Assembly: GCF_900128465.1 (NCBI RefSeq)
Contig: NZ_LT635869.1
Coordinates: forward strand, 313,153 to 345,879
Length of the DNA: 32,727 bases
DNA from: Actinomyces bouchesdurhonensis
GTDB lineage: Bacteria > Actinomycetota > Actinomycetes > Actinomycetales > Actinomycetaceae
Reading direction: 5' to 3'
Shown here piece after piece: positions 1 to 6,812 of the stretch (its first letter is position 1; each line of letters starts with the position of its first letter). A model generated the notes under the pieces. It was not told the origin of the DNA and did not search any database. It worked only from the letters and a program-made list of their open reading frames with translations. Made by a program: the position numbers and the translations under genes.

Positions 1-647
1 TCGGCCGGGCCCGTGTAGGTCACGTGGAAGCGCGCGGCGTCGTATCCGCCCGCCGCGATGCCGAGGGTGTCCCATCCGGGCCACAGGACGCTCGCCTGGT
101 TGTCGCCGGTCTGGCCGAGCAGGTAGGCGGCGGCGGGAGCACCGGTCGCCTGGCTGACGGCGGCTGGGATCTGGGTGAGGGTGGACTTGTTGACGGCGAG
201 CAGGGTCTGCTCGGGCTCGCGCATGACGCCGGAGCCCGTGGCGTCCTCCTTGATGCGCAGGGTGAGGGCACCGGACGCGTCGGAGGTCAGGTCGAAGATG
301 TCGGCGTGCCCGCGGTCCAGGGTGGCAGTCGTACCGGCGGGGGCGGTGCGCATGACGGCGCAGGTGCTCGCGCCCTCCTCGGACGAGGTCGTGGCCGCGT
401 CGGCGGTGCCTGTTGTTTCTGCGCGTGTTGTGTCGCTACCTGAAGTCGCGGCGTCTGCTGTGGCGTCGGCGGCGTCGGAGGTCGAGGCCTCGGCGGTCAT
501 GTTGGTGGCCGTGTTGGTGGCCTCGGTTCCTGCGGTGGCCTCGTCGGCGTGTGCCGCTCCGGGCGCGAGGAAGGAGGTGGCCGCGAGGGCCATTGCGGCG
601 AAAGCCCGGGCTGCGCGGCCCGGGTTCCGGTGTGTCGTGGGGTTCAT
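1..647 (-). CDS. Secreted surface protein, choice-of-anchor M (actinobacterial surface-anchored) domain, 3' end missing
   Basis: The minus-strand frame starts at ATG (645-647) and runs open off the left edge for 215 codons. The first ~35 residues form a Sec signal peptide: an Arg-containing n-region, a hydrophobic Ala/Leu core and an AHA-D cleavage site. A Thr/Ala/Ser/Asp-rich linker of about 55 residues follows. The rest reads like the actinobacterial surface-anchored repeat domain (TIGR03769, choice-of-anchor M): RGHADIFDLT, LTLRIKEDATG, then a LLGQTGD..SVLWPGWDT segment. Proteins with this domain are commonly encoded beside metal ABC transporters. A Zur-like box lies 25 bp upstream of the start, so a zinc-responsive surface protein, perhaps a zinc-binding or docking partner of an importer, is inferred. 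The missing C-terminus would show whether it ends in LPXTG or a membrane helix. The plus-strand frames here are shadows. Confidence 0.8.
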   Translation of the reverse strand, partial: MNPTTHRNPGRAARAFAAMALAATSFLAPGAAHADEATAGTEATNTATNMTAEASTSDAADATADAATSGSDTTRAETTGTADAATTSSEEGASTCAVMRTAPAGTTATLDRGHADIFDLTSDASGALTLRIKEDATGSGVMREPEQTLLAVNKSTLTQIPAAVSQATGAPAAAYLLGQTGDNQASVLWPGWDTLGIAAGGYDAARFHVTYTGPA

Positions 648-671
648 GGAGGGGTCCTCTAGGGGCACATG

Positions 672-690
672 AATGAGAATCGTTATCATT
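672..690 (-). promoter_or_regulatory. Zur-type (zinc uptake repressor) operator
   Basis: A 19-bp near-palindrome, AATGAGAATCGTTATCATT, lies 25 bp upstream of the surface-protein ATG. Read on the minus strand its core is TGATAACGATTCTCA, which matches the actinobacterial Zur-box style (TGAnAACGnTTnTCA). Fur-family boxes look alike, so iron control cannot be excluded. The actinobacterial surface-anchored domain and its usual link to zinc importers favour Zur. Repression under zinc sufficiency is inferred. Confidence 0.7.
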
Positions 691-786
691 CTAATAGCGT
701 GGCGCACGCCGCGCAACGTTCCGCGACCCGCAGGCAATAGCTCCAACGAAGCAAGAAACCTCGGGGAATACCTGTCCCCCACTCCA

Positions 787-898
787 ATTTCGCACGTAAT
801 TCCCCCTCCACTCTTTCAAACTTTGAAGTCACATCGTTGAAATTCCGCGGTTTTCGCGACATTGCGAATTTGTCTGACTACCGAATTACGTGCGAAAT
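787..898. repeat. Dispersed inverted-repeat element, copy A (112 bp)
   Basis: The ends are a perfect 16-bp inverted repeat: ATTTCGCACGTAATTC at 787-802 and its exact reverse complement at 883-898. The left end continues CCCC. Two diverged relatives of nearly the same length and architecture occur at 28111-28216 and 30349-30452. There is no coding potential inside. Non-autonomous mobile element, structured RNA or protein-binding repeat are all possible. Confidence 0.75.
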
Positions 899-1248
899 TA
901 ATGATGAACGGCTGAAGGGATCGATCCCAGAGCTTCGCCGGGTACCACGCAGATTCCAATGCCAACGCTTCTGCTTCCCCAATGCCCACCGCCGAGCAAC
1001 CCCAACTCATGCAGGCCGACACGCACACCCGATAGACGAACACGCACGAACCATCATCAGATTTACTGAAATTTCGCGATCTGTAGACGAACATAGCCGA
1101 CACAACGGGCGAATTTTGACGGCCTGCGCACACATGTGATAACCGCCTGCAGGCCACTTTGCTTTGCAATTGCTTGGTTTTCGATGCGAGCTATCTAACT
1201 GTCCGAACGGTTGATTAAGCGTTTTTGCAGGGATAAGCTATAACCATT

Positions 1249-1287
1249 AAGCGCCTGACACAGCTGCCAAGCTCGTCCGGCGCTTTT
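1249..1287 (+). terminator. Possible intrinsic terminator or structured leader upstream of the small gene
   Basis: AAGCGCC at 1249-1255 pairs with GGCGCTT at 1279-1285, and the right arm is followed by a T-rich run. The 23-nt loop includes a CAGCTG palindrome. No gene precedes it directly on the plus strand, so it could end an unrecognised short RNA or be chance structure. Confidence 0.35.
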
Positions 1288-1419
1288 CTTGTTTGACACG
1301 CAGGGTCGCGCCGACGCCACCCGCGTTGGCACGCTCCTCGCGCGAGACCCGCCGGGCGATCCCCTGCCTCACCAAGCAGGAACACACGATTGAATACACG
1401 ATCCCACGAGGAGTCCGCT

Positions 1420-1518
1420 ATGTTCTCCACCATCGACGTCATGGTTGCCCAGGCCCACATCGACCAGCTCAACGAGCTCGCCGACACCAAGCACATCGTG
1501 AAGGCCGACCGCCACTGA
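1420..1518 (+). CDS. Small protein of unknown function, 32 aa
   Basis: ATG at 1420, TGA at 1516-1518. A strong ribosome binding site (GAGGAG, 1408-1413) sits 6 nt upstream. All but one sense codon ends in G or C, as expected for a real gene at this GC content. The product begins MFSTIDVMVAQAHIDQLNEL and ends in ADRH. It has no signal peptide or membrane segment and looks like one mostly helical, amphipathic peptide. It lacks a run of one amino acid, which argues against an attenuator leader. A clear terminator follows at 1549-1583, making a complete monocistronic unit. I do not recognise the family. A small regulator, a binding partner or a toxin are all open; none is supported directly. Confidence 0.65.
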   Translation: MFSTIDVMVAQAHIDQLNELADTKHIVKADRH

Positions 1519-1548
1519 GCTACTTCCGGCTCCGCCGGAGTTCCACGC

Positions 1549-1583
1549 AAGTCCGCAGACCCACATGGGCTGCGGACTTTTTG
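1549..1583 (+). terminator. Intrinsic terminator of the 32-aa gene
   Basis: AAGTCCGCAG (1549-1558) pairs with CTGCGGACTT (1570-1579). Nested CCCA/TGGG pairs lie inside the loop, and a T run follows immediately. Classic stem plus U-tract, 30 nt after the stop codon. Confidence 0.85.
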
Positions 1584-1632
1584 CATGCCGTCGCGGCCTG
1601 GCCGCGGTGCCGGTGGTCGCGACAGTTACATG

Positions 1633-1693
1633 GGTGGAAAATGCCTAGTCTTTTGGGTGGAAAATGTATACCAAGATTGGTGGAAAATGTATA
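1633..1693 (+). repeat. Three 23-bp-spaced iterons upstream of the ATPase gene
   Basis: GGTGGAAAATGCCTA (1633-1647), GGTGGAAAATGTATA (1656-1670) and GGTGGAAAATGTATA (1679-1693) recur with a period of exactly 23 bp. The third copy overlaps a perfect TATAAT at 1690-1695. The exact spacing and identical cores indicate a multi-site operator rather than chance. Confidence 0.85.
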
Positions 1694-1695
1694 AT
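1690..1695 (+). promoter_or_regulatory. -10 element of the ATPase gene
   Basis: Perfect TATAAT 34 bp upstream of the ATG. No good -35 hexamer exists 16-18 bp further upstream; that space is occupied by the second and third iterons. An activator-dependent or autoregulated promoter is inferred. Confidence 0.6.
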
Positions 1696-1728
1696 GCTCT
1701 ACATATTCGCTGATCATAGGAGGTTCAG

Positions 1729-3015
1729 ATGCAGGCTGTACGTCCGGAGAACTACCGCCCTCGAGCAATCGACCGGCGTATCGACCAACTGCTGCGATCC
1801 TTCGGCGCTGTTGAAATAGCCGGGCCCAAATGGTGCGGAAAGACCTGGACCTCACTTGCGCATGCTGGCAGTGCTGACTTGCTCACTGACCCATCAACGC
1901 TTCTAGCCGCCCAGTCCTCCCCCGATCTCGTACTCTCTGGCGAGCGCCCACACCTCATTGACGAGTGGCAGGAGGTGCCTCAGATCTGGGATATGGTTCG
2001 TTCTCGTATCGATTCGTCCGCGGGTGAACGAGGACAGTTCATCCTCACAGGGTCCTCCGCACCACACGGTATTGAGACAATCAGGCACAGCGGCGCAGGG
2101 CGTATTGCTCGCGTTCACATGCGGCCAATGACCTCATACGAGGCCGGAGCGACTCCAGGAGGCGTAAGCCTGCGCGGTCTTTTTGACGGCAAGGGGATCA
2201 CTTCGCAACGATGCGAAAGCTCTATCGAAAGGGTTGCGCGTTGGTGTTGCCGAGGAGGATGGCCGTCGATTCTTGATCTCGATGACGAAGATGCGTTGGA
2301 AACTCCGGCACAGTACCTGCGCAACCTTATTGAGGTAAACATGCCTCAGCTGCGCCGATCTCCAGACACAACACGGTCGCTCTTACGCGCTCTCAGCATG
2401 AATCTTGCGCAAGCTCCGACAATGAGCACACTGTCAAAGGATATGGGCAGCGAAGGTGAAGAGAAATCGCGTCACACGATTAGGGCCTACCTCGACGACC
2501 TCCGCACGATGTACCTACTCGAAGATGTGCCCGGATGGGAACCCGCAGCTCGCGGAAAGAAACGTGTTCGCATCAAGCCCAAGCGCTACTTCGTCGATCC
2601 CTCCCTACCTGCAGCCATGCTCGGCCTATCCCCCAGCAAGTTGCTACGCGATACTCAGACTCTCGGCGGATTGTTTGAGACTCTCGTCTGCCGTGATCTC
2701 CTCACGTTCACCGACACGCTTCCTGGTGTCGGAAACTCCATCGCCTACTACCGTGATGACAAAGGTCTCGAGGTCGACTTCATCATCGAACTCGCTGACG
2801 GGCGCTGGGGTGCGTTCGAGGTCAAACTATCATCGATGGGAATTACTGATCGTGCCGTGGAACGCCTTCACAGGTTTCACGCACTCATGACCGGTAACCC
2901 TATGGCCAGGACCTCCGAACCTTCTTTCCTTGGTTTCATCGTGGGCCACGGGGAGTTCACCTACCAGCGCGACGACGGTCTGCTCGTCCTTCCCTATGCA
3001 TGTATCGAGCCCTAA
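1729..3015 (+). CDS. ATP-binding protein, AAA_14 plus DUF4143 domains
   Basis: 428 aa, starting at ATG 1729 behind AGGAGG (1718-1723). The N-terminal P-loop reads GPKWCGKT (residues 32-39), and a Walker-B-like HLIDEWQEV lies at about 75-83. FILTGSS at ~104-110 fits the sensor strand of this family. The C-terminal third has the DUF4143 signature with a PD-(D/E)XK-like pair: LEVDFIIE, then FEVKLSS. The family is widespread and often horizontally acquired, and its function is not firmly known. The DNA-binding or nuclease-like C-terminus suggests an ATP-driven regulator or defence role (inference). Codon use is less GC-rich than in the flanking aminotransferase, consistent with acquisition. The promoter is overlaid by three iterons, and a parS site starts at the base after the stop codon. 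Confidence 0.9.
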   Translation: MQAVRPENYRPRAIDRRIDQLLRSFGAVEIAGPKWCGKTWTSLAHAGSADLLTDPSTLLAAQSSPDLVLSGERPHLIDEWQEVPQIWDMVRSRIDSSAGERGQFILTGSSAPHGIETIRHSGAGRIARVHMRPMTSYEAGATPGGVSLRGLFDGKGITSQRCESSIERVARWCCRGGWPSILDLDDEDALETPAQYLRNLIEVNMPQLRRSPDTTRSLLRALSMNLAQAPTMSTLSKDMGSEGEEKSRHTIRAYLDDLRTMYLLEDVPGWEPAARGKKRVRIKPKRYFVDPSLPAAMLGLSPSKLLRDTQTLGGLFETLVCRDLLTFTDTLPGVGNSIAYYRDDKGLEVDFIIELADGRWGAFEVKLSSMGITDRAVERLHRFHALMTGNPMARTSEPSFLGFIVGHGEFTYQRDDGLLVLPYACIEP

Positions 3016-3031
3016 TGTTTCACGTGAAACA
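3016..3031. promoter_or_regulatory. parS centromere site 1
   Basis: TGTTTCACGTGAAACA is an exact match to the universal 16-bp palindromic parS bound by ParB. It begins at the base after the ATPase stop codon, about 5 kb from parB and 12 kb from oriC. Confidence 0.95.
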
Positions 3032-3127
3032 TCTGCCCAACCACCAGCCTCGTTACCCCACAAGCCGCAGAAAGTGGCACACTTGACCTATACGTTGAAC
3101 GTGACTTCATGCAAAGGATGGCATGCC

Positions 3128-4456
3128 TTGACTCAGCCTTCGACCAACGGCGCGACCCCGGCCTCGTCCGGGCTCACGCCCGCGCAAGGAAACCGCCTCG
3201 ACCCCTGGTTCGACGCCTACGCGGAACGCGCCCACAATCTGCGCGAATCGGAAATCCGCGCGCTCTTCTCCGTGGTCTCGCGCCCCGAGGTCGTCTCCCT
3301 CGCCGGCGGCATGCCGAATCTCAAGGACCTGCCCCTCGACAAGCTCGCCGCGTCCGCGGAGAAACTCGTGCGCAACCACGGCGCGCAGGCCATGCAGTAC
3401 GGCAGCGGCCAGGGCTGGGAGGTCCTGCGCGAGCGGATCACCGAAGTCATGACTTACGACGGCATCATCGGCGCCGACCCCGACGACGTGGTCGTCACGA
3501 CGGGCAGCCAGCAGGCCCTCGACCTCGTCACCGAGCTCTTCGTGAATCCGGGCGACGTGATCCTCGCCGAGGCCCCCTCCTACGTGGGCGCCCTGGGCGT
3601 GTTCCGCGCGCGCCAGGCGGACGTCGTGCACGTCCCCATGGACGAGCACGGCATCATTCCCGAGGCCCTGGTCGAGACGATCCGCGACGTGCGCGCCTCG
3701 GGCCGCACCATCAAGTTCATCTACATCATCCCGAACTACCACAACCCCGCGGGCGTGACGCTCTCCGCGGAGCGCCGACCCATCATCGCGGAGATCTGCC
3801 TGCGCGAGCACGTCCTGATCGTCGAGGACAACCCCTACGGCCTGCTCGGCTTCCATAATGACCCCCTGCCGGCCATCGCCTCGTACAGCCCTGAGGGCGT
3901 CGTCTACCTGGGTTCCTTCTCGAAGATGTTTGCGCCCGGCTTCCGTATCGGTTGGGCGTACGCGCCGCACGCGATCCGCGCGAAGCTGGTGCTGGCGCTC
4001 GAGTCCGCGATCTTGTGCCCGTCGATGGTGGGCCAGATGGCGATCGCCGACTACCTGGGCAGCTACGACTGGTACGGGCAGGTGAAGTCCTTCCGTTCAA
4101 TGTACGCGGAGCGTGCTCGCGCGATGCTGACGGCGCTCGAGGAGTACATGCCGTCGTGCTCGTGGACGGTGCCGGACGGTGGATTCTACACGTGGGTGAC
4201 GCTCCCCGAGGGCCTCAACGCGAAGTCGATGCTGCCGCGCGCGGTGCGCGCCCAGGTCGCCTACGTGTCGGGGACGGCGTTCTTCTACGACGGCCAGGGG
4301 TCGAATCACATGCGCCTGTCCTTCTGCTACCCGACCCCCGAGGAGATTCGCGAGGGCGTGCGTCGCCTGTCGACGGTCGTGAACGCTGAGAAGGAAATGG
4401 TCGACATGTTCGGCACCGCTTCGATCGACGAGGCCGGGGCTGAGTCCGCCCGTTAA
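3128..4456 (+). CDS. PLP-dependent aminotransferase, class I/II (LysN/AADAT-like)
   Basis: 442 aa from the chosen TTG at 3128, which has AAAGGA at 3113-3118 at good spacing. The open frame extends further upstream (GTG 3074 and beyond), but that part overlaps parS and the ATPase 3' end and does not look conserved. Family features are clear: VSLAGGMPNL near the N-terminus, YGSGQGWEVLRERI, TTGSQQALDL, the PNYHNPAG substrate/PLP loop, VEDNPYGLL with the PLP-pyridine Asp, and SFSKMFAPGFRIGW with the Schiff-base lysine. It resembles the aminotransferase half of MocR regulators and 2-aminoadipate transaminases but has no HTH domain. The substrate cannot be told from sequence. A ligase gene follows after 22 bp and is probably cotranscribed. 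Confidence 0.88.
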   Translation: MTQPSTNGATPASSGLTPAQGNRLDPWFDAYAERAHNLRESEIRALFSVVSRPEVVSLAGGMPNLKDLPLDKLAASAEKLVRNHGAQAMQYGSGQGWEVLRERITEVMTYDGIIGADPDDVVVTTGSQQALDLVTELFVNPGDVILAEAPSYVGALGVFRARQADVVHVPMDEHGIIPEALVETIRDVRASGRTIKFIYIIPNYHNPAGVTLSAERRPIIAEICLREHVLIVEDNPYGLLGFHNDPLPAIASYSPEGVVYLGSFSKMFAPGFRIGWAYAPHAIRAKLVLALESAILCPSMVGQMAIADYLGSYDWYGQVKSFRSMYAERARAMLTALEEYMPSCSWTVPDGGFYTWVTLPEGLNAKSMLPRAVRAQVAYVSGTAFFYDGQGSNHMRLSFCYPTPEEIREGVRRLSTVVNAEKEMVDMFGTASIDEAGAESAR

Positions 4457-4478
4457 GGTTCCCTAGGAGTAACACATT

Positions 4479-5510
4479 ATGGCTACGAAAGTTCTCATTA
4501 TCTCTGGCGGCCTGACGCACGAGCGTGATGTGTCGGTTCGTTCGGGTCGTCGCGTCGCGAACATCCTGACGCAGGCGGGCTACGACGTCGTCATTTCGGA
4601 TGTGGATGCGTCCCTGGCGGGTGCGATCGAGTCCTTTTCCCCTGACGTCGTGTGGCCCCTCGTGCATGGTTCGATCGGCGAGGATGGGTCGTTGCAGTCG
4701 TTCCTGGAGTCCGTGGGCGTGCCTTTCGTGGGGTCGTCGGCGGTGCAGGCGATGCTCGCGTCAAACAAGCCGACGGCGAAGGCGCTGCTGGGTTCCGCGG
4801 GGTTGGCGACGCCGGGCTGGGTGACGCTGCCGCAGGCGATTTTCCGCCAGTTGGGCGCGTCGAATGTGCTGTCGGCGTTGGAGGGTTCCGTGTCGTTCCC
4901 GGTTGTCATTAAGCCGACGGATGGGGGTTCGGCGTTGGGTATTTCGACGGCGCATAACGCGAAGGAGCTGCGTCGCTCGATGGTTGATGCGTTCGCGTAT
5001 GGGCAGCGTCTGATGGTCGAGCAGCGCATTGAGGGTCGTGACGTGGCCGTGTCGGTCGTGGATTTGGAGGGTGGGCCTGTGGCGCTGCCTCCGGTTGAGG
5101 TTGCGACGGACGATGGTCGTTACGATTACGATGCGCGTTACACGACGGACGAGGCCGTGTATTTTGTGCCTGCTCGTCTCTCTTCGGAGACGCTGGCGGA
5201 TCTGCAGGCGGCGGCCGTCGAGGCACACACGACTCTTGGCCTGCGTGATCTGTCGCGCATGGATTTCGTGGTTGACGACGAGGGCACGTGCTGGTTCATT
5301 GATGCGAACGTGGCTCCCGGCATGACGGACACGTCGCTGCTGCCCCAGGCTGCGGATGCGCTGGAGGATTCGTCGTTTGCGCGGCTGTGCGCGGACATCG
5401 TTGATTTTGTGGCTGGTGGCCGCGTGGTCGGCGGGTGCGATGCTGGTGGCGTGACTGGCGTTGGTGGCGCCGCCGATACCCCCGCGGACGCGCCTGTCGA
5501 GGGCGAGTAG
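4479..5510 (+). CDS. ddl: D-alanine–D-alanine ligase family ATP-grasp protein
   Basis: 343 aa, starting at ATG 4479 behind AGGAG. It follows the DdlB pattern: GGLTHERDVSVRSG with E15, LVHGSIGEDGSLQ (61-73), the ATP-grasp lysine in IKPTDGGSALG (144-154), EQRIEGRDVAVSV, the omega-loop DARYTTDEAVYFVP, and DANVAPGMTDTSLLP (275-289). In canonical enzymes the glycine-rich loop is usually GSSxG; here it is GSALG. The Mg-binding E-x-N is D-A-N, and the Lys of KY is Arg (R220-Y221). Tyr at the specificity position favours D-Ala over D-lactate as second substrate. The C-terminal ~25 residues are a Gly/Ala/Pro-rich tail outside the fold. It may be a genuine Ddl or a diverged second ligase. Downstream lies a strong hairpin terminator. 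Confidence 0.85.
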   Translation: MATKVLIISGGLTHERDVSVRSGRRVANILTQAGYDVVISDVDASLAGAIESFSPDVVWPLVHGSIGEDGSLQSFLESVGVPFVGSSAVQAMLASNKPTAKALLGSAGLATPGWVTLPQAIFRQLGASNVLSALEGSVSFPVVIKPTDGGSALGISTAHNAKELRRSMVDAFAYGQRLMVEQRIEGRDVAVSVVDLEGGPVALPPVEVATDDGRYDYDARYTTDEAVYFVPARLSSETLADLQAAAVEAHTTLGLRDLSRMDFVVDDEGTCWFIDANVAPGMTDTSLLPQAADALEDSSFARLCADIVDFVAGGRVVGGCDAGGVTGVGGAADTPADAPVEGE

Positions 5511-5534
5511 CGAACGCTCCCCTGCGTGACGCAC

Positions 5535-5568
5535 CGGGCCCGGGAGGACTCTCGTCCTCCCGGGCCCG
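5535..5568 (+). terminator. Terminator hairpin after the ligase gene
   Basis: A perfect 15-bp GC-rich stem (5535-5549 with 5554-5568) around a TCTC loop, 24 bp after the stop codon. The T tract is weak (TCGTTTG). Confidence 0.75.
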
Positions 5569-5630
5569 TCGTTTGCATGGTATCGCGTCGGCTAAGGCCG
5601 AACACCGGGGTTTCGGTGCGGTAGGGCCTG

Positions 5631-5732
5631 GCCGGGCACCAACACCATGGACAGCCAGCGTGGCGGGTGCCGTAGGGCCCGGAGGGCACGGGCGGGCTTC
5701 GAGATCGACCACTCCGAGCCGCAGGCTCGCGT
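5631..5732. repeat. 102-bp direct repeat, copy 1
   Basis: Begins GCCGGGCACCAACACCATGG and ends GCCGCAGGCTCGCGT. Copy 2 (5823-5924) has the same length with few differences, giving a 192-bp period. It contains GCCGTAGGGCCCGGAGGGCA and the short palindrome GAGCCGCAGGCTC. Overlapping open frames have no ribosome binding site and reflect high GC. Confidence 0.85.
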
Positions 5733-5822
5733 GTGGCGATCTCGCGGGCGGCCGGGCCCGAAGGCACACGAAACACAGGCACCACACCACAACCTCGAGC
5801 TGCGGCCGACAAGCGCACGGCG

Positions 5823-5924
5823 GCCGGGCACCAACATCACGGGCGGTCTGCGTGGCGGGTGCCGTAGGGCCCGGAGGGCACGGGCGGGCTTCGAGATCGA
5901 TCATTACGAGCCGCAGGCTCGCGT
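5823..5924. repeat. 102-bp direct repeat, copy 2
   Basis: Second copy of the 5631-5732 repeat, same length and end sequences. The whole 5569-6016 stretch between the ligase terminator and the HAD terminator holds these repeats and no supported gene. Confidence 0.85.
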
Positions 5925-6016
5925 AGGGCGGAAGGCGTGCGGGCATGCTGTCATGCTCCGGCTCGAAGAAGTAAGAAAATAGTAAAGATTAAGCTCCGTC
6001 GCACTCGAAGAGAGGG

Positions 6017-6034
6017 CCCCTCTCGGGGGAGGGG
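6017..6034 (-). terminator. Possible terminator of the HAD gene
   Basis: CCCCTC (6017-6022) pairs with GAGGGG (6029-6034), directly after the HAD stop on the minus strand. The stem is short and the T-rich tract lies only further downstream, so confidence is limited. Confidence 0.45.
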
Positions 6035-6037
6035 TCT

Positions 6038-6667
6038 TCAGAAGAGGAAACCGAAGTCCCTCAAACGGGCTTCGGCCTCGTCGGCTCCCGTCCATAGGAT
6101 GCCTTTGACACCCAACAGTTCGGCGGCACGAACGTTGTCACGACGGTCATCGATGAACGCAACATCCGTAACGGGGACGCCCAGGCGTTGCAAGACATCA
6201 CGGTAGATTCCGCGCGCGGGCTTACAGATGCCGTAGTCGCAGGAGAATGCAAAAAAGTCGAAGAGGCTGCCCCACTTGGAGCGACGGATGGCCTTCGCGA
6301 TGGGGTACGGGGCGTTGGAGAGAATGCCGACACGCACGCCCTGGTGGCGTAGGAGGCGCACGAGAGTAAGCGTATGTTCATTCGCATTCGCCATGCGCGA
6401 TGAATCGAGTGCGACGAGTTCCTTCAGGAGTTCGCGTGAAGGCTCTGGCTGACCACAGTCTCCTGCGATACGATCCCAAAATACTCGATCAGGTAGGCCA
6501 GCATCGTAGTCGGCGCGATGCGTCCACATCGCCTGGTCAACGAGAGTGGTCAGACCCCGCGATTCGTCACCGAACATACGGGCGATCGCGGCGGGGTCCG
6601 GGTGGGAATCCACGAGGACGCCACCGACATCGAAAAGCACGGTGCGCGAACTGCCTTGGGCGTTCAT
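6038..6667 (-). CDS. HAD-superfamily hydrolase (HAD-IA-like phosphatase)
   Basis: 209 aa, ATG at 6665-6667 with AGAAGGAG upstream. All four HAD motifs are visible: motif I LFDVGGVLVDS (nucleophile Asp near residue 13; the second position of the usual DxDGT is Gly, as in many epoxide-hydrolase-like HADs), motif II ILSNAPY, motif III Lys in CKPARGIY, and motif IV FIDDRRDNVRAAE. A helical cap lies between motifs I and II. A cytosolic small-molecule phosphatase is likely; the substrate is unknown. It is downstream of parB on the same strand with a 145-bp gap. Confidence 0.88.
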   Translation of the reverse strand: MNAQGSSRTVLFDVGGVLVDSHPDPAAIARMFGDESRGLTTLVDQAMWTHRADYDAGLPDRVFWDRIAGDCGQPEPSRELLKELVALDSSRMANANEHTLTLVRLLRHQGVRVGILSNAPYPIAKAIRRSKWGSLFDFFAFSCDYGICKPARGIYRDVLQRLGVPVTDVAFIDDRRDNVRAAELLGVKGILWTGADEAEARLRDFGFLF

Positions 6668-6812
6668 GCCTTTCGCTCCTTCTGGTACTGCATGGGGCCT
6701 ACACCGGACCCTTTAGAGTAGTTTAAACGTAATTTCAGCCACAGATGAGCGCGGAAAGTGTATGATTGGAAACATACTCCACGTGATCTGCGGAAACACG
6801 CACGAAGTTAAC

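Larger units (their letters stand above)
691..1419. other. Intergenic stretch without a supported protein gene
   Basis: About 730 bp between the divergent surface-protein gene and the 32-aa small gene. Open frames at 816-1169 and 837-1139 lack ribosome binding sites and look like chance. The stretch contains dispersed element copy A (787-898), a possible terminator hairpin (1249-1287) and a TTGACA-like hexamer at 1293-1298 with no good -10 partner. The rest shows no recognised structure and is visibly more AT-rich than flanking genes. Confidence 0.6.

Noticed and set aside
1293-1298. TTGACA as the -35 of the 32-aa gene
   Set aside because: No -10-like hexamer lies at the right distance, and the hexamer sits in the T-rich tail of a hairpin.
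3107-3970. 287-codon minus-strand open frame
   Set aside because: It is antisense to the aminotransferase, whose motifs are unambiguous.
5296-5946. 216-codon minus-strand frame over the 102-bp repeats
   Set aside because: It runs antisense into the ligase gene, its sequence repeats with the DNA repeats, and it has Arg/Pro/Ala bias typical of non-coding high-GC frames.
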